Below are positions 35,379 to 43,868 of a stretch of DNA of 64,000 nt, one piece after another. A program made the position numbers and the translations under genes. Source of the stretch: Polyangium sp. 15x6. Its GTDB lineage: Bacteria > Myxococcota_A > Polyangia > Polyangiales > Polyangiaceae. The DNA lies in assembly GCF_029960785.1 (NCBI RefSeq), contig NZ_JASBQE010000002.1, positions 290,466 through 354,465 on the forward strand, in the 5' to 3' direction. The stretch's first letter is position 1. Every line of letters starts with the position of its first letter. The notes under the pieces are model-generated. The model worked only from the letters and a program-made list of their open reading frames with translations, was not told the DNA's origin and ran no database searches.

Positions 35379-37334
35379 ATGGTCGCCCCAAGCCCCGAAA
35401 CTCCTTCGCTCCTCGACCAACCGCCTCCGAACGCGCCGGCCGACGGCGCCCTCGCCTCCCTCGAGGGAGAAGAGCCCGCGCTCGCCGCGGGCCCCACGAG
35501 CCGCCGCAACTTCCTCGCCGGCAGCATCGCCACGGCCGCCGCCATCGTCGGAGGCGATGCCCTCGCCTTCGGCAGCGACGGCGATCCGGTGTTCCGGATC
35601 CACCCGGCCATCGGGATCGCCCGCGTCGGCAATGCCGATCCCGACACATTCTTCATCGGCCCCGAGATCCCAGGCCAACCGCCGCTCGGCAGCGCCCCCG
35701 GCACCGCCGTGCCGCCCTACAAAGTCGACGGCAAGATCAAGCCTCAAGCCGTCCGGTTCCGCATTTTCGAGTATCGCTGGATCAACGGTACGTTGACGCT
35801 GATCCGCGAAGTCACGCTCGGCACGCCCGGCGTCATCGACATCACGTGGACCGCGCACCTCGCCAACAAGAAGGCGTCGTTCCACAAGTTCTACGGCATG
35901 GCCGGCGAAAAAGGTCCGCCGGCGCCGCTGCGGAATGCATCGGTCGCGGATCGGCGCTCGCTCGAGATCGACTTCGGTCCGCGCTCGATCGGCGGCTCCT
36001 CCGAGGGCCCCGTGAGGTTCCGCCCGGGCAGCAGCGACGACCCCTCCCAGGAGTCGTGCCCGCTCGACGCGAACGGTGAACCCGTCATCAAATACCTCGG
36101 CCAGCTCCGGACCGACGTCGAGGGGCGGCTCATCGTGATCGGCGGCAAGGGCCGCGCCGCCTACAACACGGCCGAGCCCCCGCCGCTGCCCTCGTACGCG
36201 AACAACGACGGCTGGTTCGACGACGTCTCCGACGGTCCGGTGACGGCCGTGGTCACGATTCAAGACGGCAATGGCGGCGTGCGGCAGATCCCGGTCGACC
36301 CGGCCGGCGGAGCGTGGGTGCTCGTCGGTCCGCCCGATTTCGCGCCGAACGTCACGAGCGCGGTCACGCTCTACGATCTGCTCTACGACATGGCGGTGCG
36401 GGAGCTGCCGATCCCGATCGACAACGCGCTCTACGCTCCGGGTGGCCCGCTCGCCCGGCTGCGGCAGCTCGCGGCCGATTTCCAGCCCCTCGGCGCCGTG
36501 GAGTTCCCCGACTTCCTGCCCGATTTCACCACCGAGATCCGGCCGATCTTCTCGCGCGGCGGCGGCTATCGCTGGGTCATCAAGTCGGCCGGCGACACGT
36601 CCCACGCGCCGCTCTTCGGCCCGAACGTGGGTGATCCCTCCCCGCAATACGCAGCGATGCGGAAGGACCTGTTCGGTGCAATGCGCGAGCCGAACGGGGC
36701 GCCGAACGCCAAGGGAAAGGGGACGATGCCGATCCTGCTCGGCGACGATCCCTACAACAACCAGGCGCCCAAGTACGAGCAATGGCTGACCGTCACGCGC
36801 ACGCAGTTCGGGCTCTTGCGCAACTGGGCGAACGGGCAGTTCGTCCCGGGCCCGACGGCGGTCACGCCACAAGGAATCACGGCGCACGGGCTGGATCGCG
36901 CGCAACTCGAGTCGGCCTCGGGCGGCGCGTTTTTCCCGGGCATCGAGGTGAGCTGGCAGATCCGCAATGCCGCGCTGTTCACCGAGCCATTCCGGATCGA
37001 CCACCAGGCGACGAGCGCCTACTGGGGCGAGGACGGGCCCATCGGCCCGGGGCACTTCTCGCGGCAGCTCGCGCTCCCCTGGCACGCCGATTTCACCGAT
37101 TGCGCCGCCGAGGGCCCGAAGGGCTGGTGGCCGTCCATCAGGCCAGACCACGTCATCACGACGCCCGGATCCACGACGCGCGAAGACTGGGCCCGCCCGA
37201 CCCACAAGTTCGCCTCCGGCAAAAAGCAGGTCCAGCACGAGGACATGGTCGAGGAATGGTACAAGTTCGGCTTCATCGTGCGGCAGCCAGACAATACCCA
37301 GATCGAAACCGAGCGCGCGCCGCACATCCCCTGA
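35379..37334 (+). CDS. LodA-like (CTQ-dependent) amino-acid oxidase
   Basis: A 651-aa protein of the LodA/GoxA quinoprotein family, which oxidises lysine or glycine and releases hydrogen peroxide. It starts with a twin-arginine-like segment (SRRNFLAGSIATAAAIVGG), then the family signature FRIHPAIGIARVGNA and TFFIGPE. The cofactor cysteine tryptophylquinone is formed from a Trp and Cys; candidate residues are in EVSWQIRN and FTDCAAEGP. LodA needs the flavoprotein LodB for maturation, but no such gene is in the window. Peroxide-forming members act as antimicrobials and in biofilm dispersal. Start ATG 35379 lacks a clear ribosome-binding site. Confidence 0.87.
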   Translation: MVAPSPETPSLLDQPPPNAPADGALASLEGEEPALAAGPTSRRNFLAGSIATAAAIVGGDALAFGSDGDPVFRIHPAIGIARVGNADPDTFFIGPEIPGQPPLGSAPGTAVPPYKVDGKIKPQAVRFRIFEYRWINGTLTLIREVTLGTPGVIDITWTAHLANKKASFHKFYGMAGEKGPPAPLRNASVADRRSLEIDFGPRSIGGSSEGPVRFRPGSSDDPSQESCPLDANGEPVIKYLGQLRTDVEGRLIVIGGKGRAAYNTAEPPPLPSYANNDGWFDDVSDGPVTAVVTIQDGNGGVRQIPVDPAGGAWVLVGPPDFAPNVTSAVTLYDLLYDMAVRELPIPIDNALYAPGGPLARLRQLAADFQPLGAVEFPDFLPDFTTEIRPIFSRGGGYRWVIKSAGDTSHAPLFGPNVGDPSPQYAAMRKDLFGAMREPNGAPNAKGKGTMPILLGDDPYNNQAPKYEQWLTVTRTQFGLLRNWANGQFVPGPTAVTPQGITAHGLDRAQLESASGGAFFPGIEVSWQIRNAALFTEPFRIDHQATSAYWGEDGPIGPGHFSRQLALPWHADFTDCAAEGPKGWWPSIRPDHVITTPGSTTREDWARPTHKFASGKKQVQHEDMVEEWYKFGFIVRQPDNTQIETERAPHIP

Positions 37335-37348
37335 GGTGGTGCTCTGAA

Positions 37349-37683
37349 GCGTAGCGCCGGGGTTTCACCCCGGACCCGAGCAGGGGCTGTCCGCCCCTGC
37401 ACCCGGACCAGGCACGGCCTGGACCGAAGGCCGAGAAACCGCGCGATGCGCGGTTTCTCGGACGGGCCCGTGGCAAGACCACGAACCACGTTGCCAACCA
37501 GACGGCAGCAGATACGTCGGCCCCGCCGTCTTGGCTGGCCAGCTCGTCGCCGGTCTTGACTCGGCCTGTTCGATGAACTGCGCATCGCGCAGTTCATCGA
37601 CCCCGGGTCCAGTGCTTGCGCTGGTCCGGGTGCAGGGGCGGACAGCCCCTGCTCGGGTCCGGGGTGAAACCCCGGCGCTACGC
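37349..37683. repeat. Four-hairpin repeat with perfect 63-bp terminal inverted repeats, copy F
   Basis: The best-preserved composite element. Bases 37349-37411 and 37621-37683 are exact inverted copies and contain the hairpins CCGGGGT-TTC-ACCCCGG and GCAGGGGC-TGTCC-GCCCCTGC. Next inward are CCAGGC-ACG-GCCTGG and the palindrome CCGAGAAACCGCGC (37431-37461) on the left. On the right are the palindrome TCGATGAACTGCGC (37570-37600) and a CCAGTGC-TT-GCGCTGG stem with one G-T mismatch. No target duplication is evident. 37684-37832 holds no other feature. Confidence 0.92.
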
Positions 37684-37832
37684 CCCTGCCAGCCCGTGCG
37701 TTCGCCTGGACGCACGACGCGGGCCATGTGCGTTTGCTGCGGATCGCATTACGTTCGTCACCCGGACGCGGGATACGAGCGAGAGGATGAACCGAGCGAT
37801 CGGCGATTCCGTACCTGGGGGAATGCACATCC

Positions 37833-39374
37833 ATGGGGAGGACCATGTGCCCGCCGGGCGGGCGGGTGCGACCGCTGCGCTACCTTGCGAGGAGCCTCGC
37901 GGGGGTGGTCCTGGACGCGTATTTTTCCGATAGCCGGAAGCGACGCGCCGAGCGGGAGTTGCGCGAGGAGATCCGGATCAACGAGACGCTCCAGCGCATC
38001 GGCACCACCCTCGCGGCCGAGCTCGACCTCGACAAGCTCGTGCAGAAGCTGACGGACGAGGCGACTGCGCTGACGGATGCGCAGTTCGGCGCGTTTTTTT
38101 ATACGGACCGGAGCGACGCCGGAGAGAACCTGACGCTCTACACGCTCTCCGGCGCTGCGCGCGAAACCTTCGAGCGCTTCCCCCTGCCCCACAGGACCTC
38201 GCTGTTCGGACCGACCCTGCGGGGCGAGCACGTGGTCCGCCTCGACGACGTGTACGCGGATCCTCGCTACGGGAAGAGACCACCGTATCAGGGGATGCCG
38301 GAGAATCATCTGCCGATCCGCAGCTATCTCGCGGTCCCGGTCGTATCGCGCTGCGGGAGGGTGCTCGGGGCCCTCCTCTTCGGCCATGCCGAGCCGGGCG
38401 TGTTCACGGAGCGGGACGAGCGGATCGTCGTCGGCATCGCCGGACAAGCGGCCACTGCGATCGACAACGCTCGGCTCTACAAGACCTCGCAGGATGCGCG
38501 CCGGCAAGCCGAGGAGGCGCATCGGCAGGCCGAGGAGGCGCGCGCGCAGGCCGAGGAGGCGCGGAGACAGGCCGAGGAGGCGAGCCGCCTGAGGGACGAG
38601 TTCTTGAGTTTGGTCTCGCATGAGCTGCGCACGCCGATCACGGCGATCTTGGGCTGGGCACAGGTCCTCGCGACGCGCGAGTCCGACGCGGACACGCGCG
38701 CCCGCGCGCTCGGCGCGATCGACAGAAACGTCCGCGCGCAGATGCGGATCATCGACGATCTGCTCGACGTCTCGCGCATCATCACCGGAAAGCTCGGCCT
38801 CGCGCAGCGGCTCATGGATCTCTGCGACGTCGTCCGCGAGGTGCTCGACGTCGTCCGCCCCGCGGCGCGGGCCAAGGGCATCGAGCTCCGCATCATGCCC
38901 GCGACCCCTTCCATCCCGGTGTTCGGCGATCCCGACAGGCTCAGGCAGGTCCTCTGGAACCTGCTCGCGAACGCCATCAAATTCACGCCGCGGGGCGGCC
39001 GCGTCGAGGTGGAGATCACCCGCGACGAGGGGCTCGTCCACATGATCGTGCGGGACACCGGCAAGGGCATCAGCGCCTCGTTTCTCCCGTACGTGTTCGA
39101 TCGGTTCCGCCAAGCGGATAGCTCCGCCTCCCGGCCGCAGGGTGGGCTCGGGCTCGGCCTCGCCATCGTGCGCCACCTCGTGGAGATGCACGGCGGCACC
39201 GTGAAAGCCGAGAGCGCGGGCAGCGATCACGGGGCCACGTTCACGGTCACGCTTCCCCTTCCCTCGGAGGCGCGCGAGGTCTGCCGCGATGGCGAGTCGA
39301 AGACAGGCGACTATCGCGGCGAAGGTTCGCCGAGGTATGCTGCCGCCGTGGAACACGTACCGAGGAGAACCTGA
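37833..39374 (+). CDS. GAF-domain sensor histidine kinase
   Basis: A 513-aa cytoplasmic sensor kinase. A GAF domain spans about residues 52-215 (LAAELDLDKLVQKLTDEAT, SYLAVPVVSRCGRVLGALLFG). A coiled coil of repeated QAEEA[RH] units (223-250) joins it to HisKA with VSHELRTP (His263). The ATPase domain has LLANAIKFTPRGG, DTGKGI and GGLGLGLAI. It starts a coupled operon: TGATG with the pirin gene. No response regulator is present, so the partner is elsewhere. A second ATG at 37845 is possible. Confidence 0.93.
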   Translation: MGRTMCPPGGRVRPLRYLARSLAGVVLDAYFSDSRKRRAERELREEIRINETLQRIGTTLAAELDLDKLVQKLTDEATALTDAQFGAFFYTDRSDAGENLTLYTLSGAARETFERFPLPHRTSLFGPTLRGEHVVRLDDVYADPRYGKRPPYQGMPENHLPIRSYLAVPVVSRCGRVLGALLFGHAEPGVFTERDERIVVGIAGQAATAIDNARLYKTSQDARRQAEEAHRQAEEARAQAEEARRQAEEASRLRDEFLSLVSHELRTPITAILGWAQVLATRESDADTRARALGAIDRNVRAQMRIIDDLLDVSRIITGKLGLAQRLMDLCDVVREVLDVVRPAARAKGIELRIMPATPSIPVFGDPDRLRQVLWNLLANAIKFTPRGGRVEVEITRDEGLVHMIVRDTGKGISASFLPYVFDRFRQADSSASRPQGGLGLGLAIVRHLVEMHGGTVKAESAGSDHGATFTVTLPLPSEAREVCRDGESKTGDYRGEGSPRYAAAVEHVPRRT

Positions 39375-40285
39375 TGAGCCGCCATCTCGACGCGGATCCG
39401 GAGTGCAAGAGGGGAGACGGCGGGATCGATCTCGTGATCGAAGGACGCCCGCGTGATCTCGGGGGTTTCGTCGTGCGGCGGGTGCTCCCGTCGCCGATGC
39501 GGCGGCTCGTGGGGCCGTTCATCTTCTTCGATCACATGGGCCCCGTCGATTTTGCGCCGGGCGAAGGGATCGGCGTGCGGCCGCATCCGCACATCGCGCT
39601 CGCGACGATCACGTACCTCCTCGAAGGCGTGTTCGTGCACCGCGACAGCCTCGGCTCCGAGCAGCCGATCCGGCCGGGGGACGTGAACTGGATGGTCGCG
39701 GGGCGTGGCGTGGTGCACTCGGAGCGCACGTCGCCCGAGGTGAAGGCGAGCGGCGGGCGGATGCACGGGATCCAGACCTGGGTCGCGCTGCCGCAGAAGG
39801 ACGAGGAGATCGAGCCGCGCTTCGAGCATCACCCGCGGAGCACGATCCCGATCGTGAACCTCCCCGGCGCGGAGATCCACGTCATCGCCGGGACCGCGTA
39901 CGGCGCGAAGGCCCCGACGGGCGTCCTCTCGCCGACGCTGTACGTGCACGCTCGACTCGAGGCGGACGCGACGTTGCAGGTCACCGACGAGCACGAAGAG
40001 CGCGCCGTGTACGTGGTCGACGGCAGCATCACGTGCGGCGGCAAGACGTTCACGGAGGGCGCGATGATCGTGCTCCGTCCGGGCGCGGAGGTGAGCATCC
40101 GGGCGATCGAAGCGACGAACGTGATGCTCGTCGGCGGCGCGAAGATCGACGGGGAGCGGCACATCTTCTGGAACTTCGTGTCGAGCTCGAAGGAGCGCCT
40201 CGAACGAGCGAAGGCCGACTGGCGCGAGCAACGTTTCCCGAAGATCCCGGGCGACGACGTCGAGTTCATCCCGCTGCCCGAATGA
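39374..40285 (+). CDS. Pirin family protein
   Basis: A 303-aa bicupin of the pirin family; members are redox-sensing regulators or quercetin 2,3-dioxygenases. Metal ligands are in RPHPHIALATITYLLEG and, later, in HSERTS with the conserved pirin pattern MVAGRGVVHSER and GIQTWVALP. The C-terminal cupin follows (SPTLYVHARLEADATL, ERAVYVVDGSI). Start ATG shares one base with the kinase stop, and its own stop overlaps the next start as ATGA. Confidence 0.93.
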   Translation: MSRHLDADPECKRGDGGIDLVIEGRPRDLGGFVVRRVLPSPMRRLVGPFIFFDHMGPVDFAPGEGIGVRPHPHIALATITYLLEGVFVHRDSLGSEQPIRPGDVNWMVAGRGVVHSERTSPEVKASGGRMHGIQTWVALPQKDEEIEPRFEHHPRSTIPIVNLPGAEIHVIAGTAYGAKAPTGVLSPTLYVHARLEADATLQVTDEHEERAVYVVDGSITCGGKTFTEGAMIVLRPGAEVSIRAIEATNVMLVGGAKIDGERHIFWNFVSSSKERLERAKADWREQRFPKIPGDDVEFIPLPE

Positions 40286-41067
40286 GCCTCAGGCGCTCCA
40301 CCACGAGCCTCACGTATGATCTCGCGTGGGCCTCGGCGCGCCTCGGGGTCGCGTTTCTGCCGGCGATCCTGTTTCCCTCGTGGATCACCTGGACGCTCAC
40401 GGTGCTGCTCGTCCTCGGCGTGGTCTTCTTGATCGTCGCCGCGTTCGCGTATGCGTACGTCGCTGCGTGCCCGGGGTGCGGCGGGACCGTGCAGGGTTTG
40501 TCGCTGAAGATCGATTGCGTGGGGCACCAGTGCGACCATTGCAAGCGGTTCGTCGAGGTCGACGGCGGTCGCCTCGTGCTCACCCCGCCGGATCGAGCGA
40601 GCGACGTGCCTTCGTTCGGCGTGCTCTTGCGGGGATCGCCGGGCGAGCTGCCGGCGATCTGCTGCACCTGCGGCGCCCCGTCGACGCGGACGCGGGCGCT
40701 CGCGGTGGCGGGGGTTTCGCTCGACATACCCCATTGCGATAGTCACGATCCTTCCGCGCGGCTGCGGAAGACGGCGGGGCGCGTGCGGCTCGAGGCCGCC
40801 TCGCTCCGCTTCGCGCAGGCCCTCGGCGAGCGGGACGGGCTCGACATCGTCGGCAGCGGACCGTACAGCGATGCGCCGGCGCGTGTCCCCTGGATCTCGG
40901 CCCTCGCGGGGATTGCGCTCACGGGGCTCGGGTTCGTGATCGTGCGGCAGGAGCTGCCTTCCAAGCAGCTCCTCGCCGGGGTCGCCGCGGGCGCCGGCGC
41001 GTTCGTGCTCATGCATTTCGTCGTGGGCGCCGGATTTCTGGTCCGCAGGCGGCTCGTCCGGGATTGA
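40282..41067 (+). CDS. Membrane protein with zinc-ribbon-like Cys pairs
   Basis: A 261-aa protein of unknown function. Two N-terminal hydrophobic segments (ASARLGVAFLPAILF; LTVLLVLGVVFLIVAAFAYA) are followed by a cytoplasmic part with Cys pairs CPGCGG, CDHCK and CCTCGAP, resembling zinc ribbons. Two further helices close the C-terminus (ISALAGIALTGLGFVIV; AGAGAFVLMHFVVGAGFLV). It is the third gene of the kinase-pirin operon by an ATGA overlap, so it may work with that sensory pathway. It ends nine bases before the convergent GH172 gene stop. Confidence 0.8.
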   Translation: MSLRRSTTSLTYDLAWASARLGVAFLPAILFPSWITWTLTVLLVLGVVFLIVAAFAYAYVAACPGCGGTVQGLSLKIDCVGHQCDHCKRFVEVDGGRLVLTPPDRASDVPSFGVLLRGSPGELPAICCTCGAPSTRTRALAVAGVSLDIPHCDSHDPSARLRKTAGRVRLEAASLRFAQALGERDGLDIVGSGPYSDAPARVPWISALAGIALTGLGFVIVRQELPSKQLLAGVAAGAGAFVLMHFVVGAGFLVRRRLVRD

Positions 41068-41076
41068 GGCGCTCGC

Positions 41077-43788
41077 TCAGAGGCCAAAAAGCTCCTGCAG
41101 GTACACACCCCCCTGCCCCGAGCCGGCGTGCGTGAAGAACAGGCGGCCCGTGTTGAAGTTGCCTCCCTCGGCGACCCACTCGGCCGCGTGCGCAGAGAGG
41201 CGCGCGATGGGCTCGCTCGGGAAGGAGAACGGCGTGCGCGAGCGATACACGAACGTGGCGTCCCAGGCCGTCGGGTAGCTCGTCACCGTCAGGTAAAACC
41301 ATCCGTTTCGTTCGAACACGAACGGTGACTCGGTATGGCCGCTGTCGTGCCGGATCGTGTCCGGACCCAGCGTCAAGGCCATTCTCGGCTCGCTCCACGT
41401 CGCGAGGTCGAGCGACGTTCGGTACGCGACGCCGCTCAGGCGGTGGTCCTTCGAGGCGCAGCGCGTGTAATAGACGACCCAGAGATCCGCGAATCGAACG
41501 AGCATGGGATCGCGGGCGACGCAGAAATCCTCGAAGAGCGTCCCTCCGGCGCGCGCAAAACGCATCCCGTCGGTGGAGCGCGCGATGCGGAATCGCGTGC
41601 GGTCCATGTCGCTCGCGCCCACATGGTACATCATGACCACGCTTCCGTCGTGATCACGGGCGAGGTGGGGAGCCCAGATCCAGGGCTCGTCGGCCTGTGC
41701 CTTTAGCGTGAAGCGCTGGGGCGCGATCGAAAAACTCGGCGCGGAGGCCTCGTACCAGCGCGCGGGCCCGGGGCCGTCGGCGAGGGCGTGGACGAACGCG
41801 CGCTCGTCGAGGCCATGGTAGGGCTCCTCGTGGAAGATGCCCGTGAGCAACCATCGCCCATCGGCGAGCTCGATCAACGAGTGGTCGTTGACATAATGGC
41901 GTCCCTCGGGCAGCGACCCGGTATCCAGGATTTTTACGCTTTGCCCCTGGGAAAGCGTGGGCAATCCGGACTCCGTGAAATACCGCAGGCGGTAGCTGCT
42001 CTCGCTGAAACGCGCGGGGGAATCGGTCCCGTCGATCTCGAGGGCGGACTCCTTTCCGGCCGCGCATGCCCCGGGAGGAAGCTCGATCCAGAGCGCGTCC
42101 TCGGCGAGCGCGCGCTCCCGGTTTTGCTGGGATTCGAAGAAGCCGCCGACGTCTTTTCCGTCGAGCCGCACGCGCGCCTCCTGCGGACCGCGGGTTTGCG
42201 CGTATGCGCGGACGAGCAAGAGCGCGCGAGCGTCTTCGGACGGGCAACGCAAGAGAATCTTCGTCACACCGCGGCGCTCCCGCACCGGGAACGTATGGAC
42301 GGGCGCTTCACGCTCGGCGTCGACGGCCGACGTTCGAAGACGCGGAGACCGTACCCGCGCAACCTGCTCTCCGATCGCGCGAATCCCGGAGAACACGTAG
42401 GCGAGCCCGAGCGAACGCACGCGCAGCGGCGTGTAGGCGCCCGTCGGGCCCACCTCGAAGCCGAAGCGCATCCCGGAGCGGCTCACGATGGGGTCGGGCA
42501 CGTGCAGCCGATAGAGGGAATGCTCGAATTTCGCGTGTTTCCATTCGTCCTCCGGATCGGTGACGATGAACCGGAGCTGGCCGCTCAGCGGATTCGCGTG
42601 GGCCCCGAGGAAGTACCAGCCGCCATTGTAGTAGTCCTCGGTGCCGGTCCCGTGCTGCACCGGGTAGCGCATTCCGTCGGTCCGGATCATCTCGTCGCCC
42701 TCCAGGTACCGTCGATCGCCGCGGAGGCCCTCGTCGAGGTTCTCCAGGAGCCCCACGAACTGGAGGGGTTCGTCGCTCTGGAACATGGTCATGGTGGTCT
42801 CACGCCCGGGCGCTTCCTGATCGCGATATTGCGCGGCGAGCCGCACGCCGGGGCGGCCCTCCGCGAGATCCGTGGCGACCTTGATTTCCTCGATCGGATC
42901 CTTCCCCGCCGTTTCGATCGTGAGCGCCTCCCCTTCCCCGAGCGGAATGGGCAGGCGCGTCGCGACCCGCCCGACGACGCCCATGTTCCACGCCGCGTGG
43001 AGCGCGCTCCGGAACGTGACCCACCCTTGGTCGATCGCGTCCCTCTTGCCGGCGAGGCCAAAAAAGAAGGACGCGGGCACGGGGGGCTGCTCCCCGATGC
43101 GCACCCGGAGATCCCCGAGGCGCGCGGCTGGGAGCTCGACGAAGAGCCGGGAGATCGTGGTCGGCCCGGTGGCGAGAATGCGGGTCGCACCGGGTCCGAG
43201 CGTGGCTCCGGGGCCAAACGTTGGCGGGTGTTCCGTCCAGTCCTCGCGGAGGAACCGGGAGAGCGCCTCGGCGTCCGGGCCCGCCGCGGATCCGGGCCCC
43301 TCGCGGTAGGTGATCTGATGATAAAGGGGGACGCCGCGATACCGCACCTTGGCCTCGCGGGAATACGCGAACGGCACATAACTCGTGTATGCGCCGGAGC
43401 TCGCGTCGACGCCGAGGACGAGCGGGGCCCGGTAGGGGCCGCGTCCCTCGAAGAAATCGCGGGGGTCTCCACGAAACGTGGTCTGGCCATCGACCTCGAT
43501 CCAGAGCTCCTGGCCGTCTTTTTCGAGCTCCTTGCGCGGCGCCGTGATCCAGATCCGGGTGATCCTCCCCTCCCCGCGCGCATGAAAAAGAACCCGAAAC
43601 TCCCCCTCGACGGCCACGCCCGCGCGGAATCCATCGTCGTTTCCCCCCGCGGGATCGTGCGTGGTCACGCTCCTCGTGATCCACCCCGGATGAAAGGTGA
43701 GGAGCTCGGAGAGGACCGGGGAGATGGGCAAAGAAGCCGCATGCGGGGCGATTGCAAGGGCCGCGCCGAGGAGGTGCTGGAGGGGCAT
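41077..43788 (-). CDS. GH172 (DUF2961) glycosidase fused to GH43-like propeller
   Basis: A 903-aa exported carbohydrate enzyme with an Ala-rich signal (MPLQHLLGAALAIAPHAASL). The first about 450 residues match the DUF2961/GH172 family, known for difructose-anhydride and arabinofuranose-cleaving enzymes, including the diagnostic HGTGTEDYYNGGWYF with the catalytic Glu. A beta-sandwich linker follows. The C-terminal about 320 residues look like a GH43/GH32-type five-bladed propeller: NDHSLIELADGRWLLTG, APHLARDHDGSVVMMYHVG, ARDPMLVRFADLWVVYYT, TESPFVFERNGWFYL, and EGGNFNTG at the end. Probably acts on arabinose- or fructose-containing polymers. Confidence 0.86.
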   Translation of the reverse strand: MPLQHLLGAALAIAPHAASLPISPVLSELLTFHPGWITRSVTTHDPAGGNDDGFRAGVAVEGEFRVLFHARGEGRITRIWITAPRKELEKDGQELWIEVDGQTTFRGDPRDFFEGRGPYRAPLVLGVDASSGAYTSYVPFAYSREAKVRYRGVPLYHQITYREGPGSAAGPDAEALSRFLREDWTEHPPTFGPGATLGPGATRILATGPTTISRLFVELPAARLGDLRVRIGEQPPVPASFFFGLAGKRDAIDQGWVTFRSALHAAWNMGVVGRVATRLPIPLGEGEALTIETAGKDPIEEIKVATDLAEGRPGVRLAAQYRDQEAPGRETTMTMFQSDEPLQFVGLLENLDEGLRGDRRYLEGDEMIRTDGMRYPVQHGTGTEDYYNGGWYFLGAHANPLSGQLRFIVTDPEDEWKHAKFEHSLYRLHVPDPIVSRSGMRFGFEVGPTGAYTPLRVRSLGLAYVFSGIRAIGEQVARVRSPRLRTSAVDAEREAPVHTFPVRERRGVTKILLRCPSEDARALLLVRAYAQTRGPQEARVRLDGKDVGGFFESQQNRERALAEDALWIELPPGACAAGKESALEIDGTDSPARFSESSYRLRYFTESGLPTLSQGQSVKILDTGSLPEGRHYVNDHSLIELADGRWLLTGIFHEEPYHGLDERAFVHALADGPGPARWYEASAPSFSIAPQRFTLKAQADEPWIWAPHLARDHDGSVVMMYHVGASDMDRTRFRIARSTDGMRFARAGGTLFEDFCVARDPMLVRFADLWVVYYTRCASKDHRLSGVAYRTSLDLATWSEPRMALTLGPDTIRHDSGHTESPFVFERNGWFYLTVTSYPTAWDATFVYRSRTPFSFPSEPIARLSAHAAEWVAEGGNFNTGRLFFTHAGSGQGGVYLQELFGL

Positions 43789-43868
43789 GCGGCAAACCTA
43801 ATGTGGTCCCCGCTGGAATGGTGCCGGGCGCCTTGCTCGTCGCGTCCACGAACGTGTATGCTGCGCCG

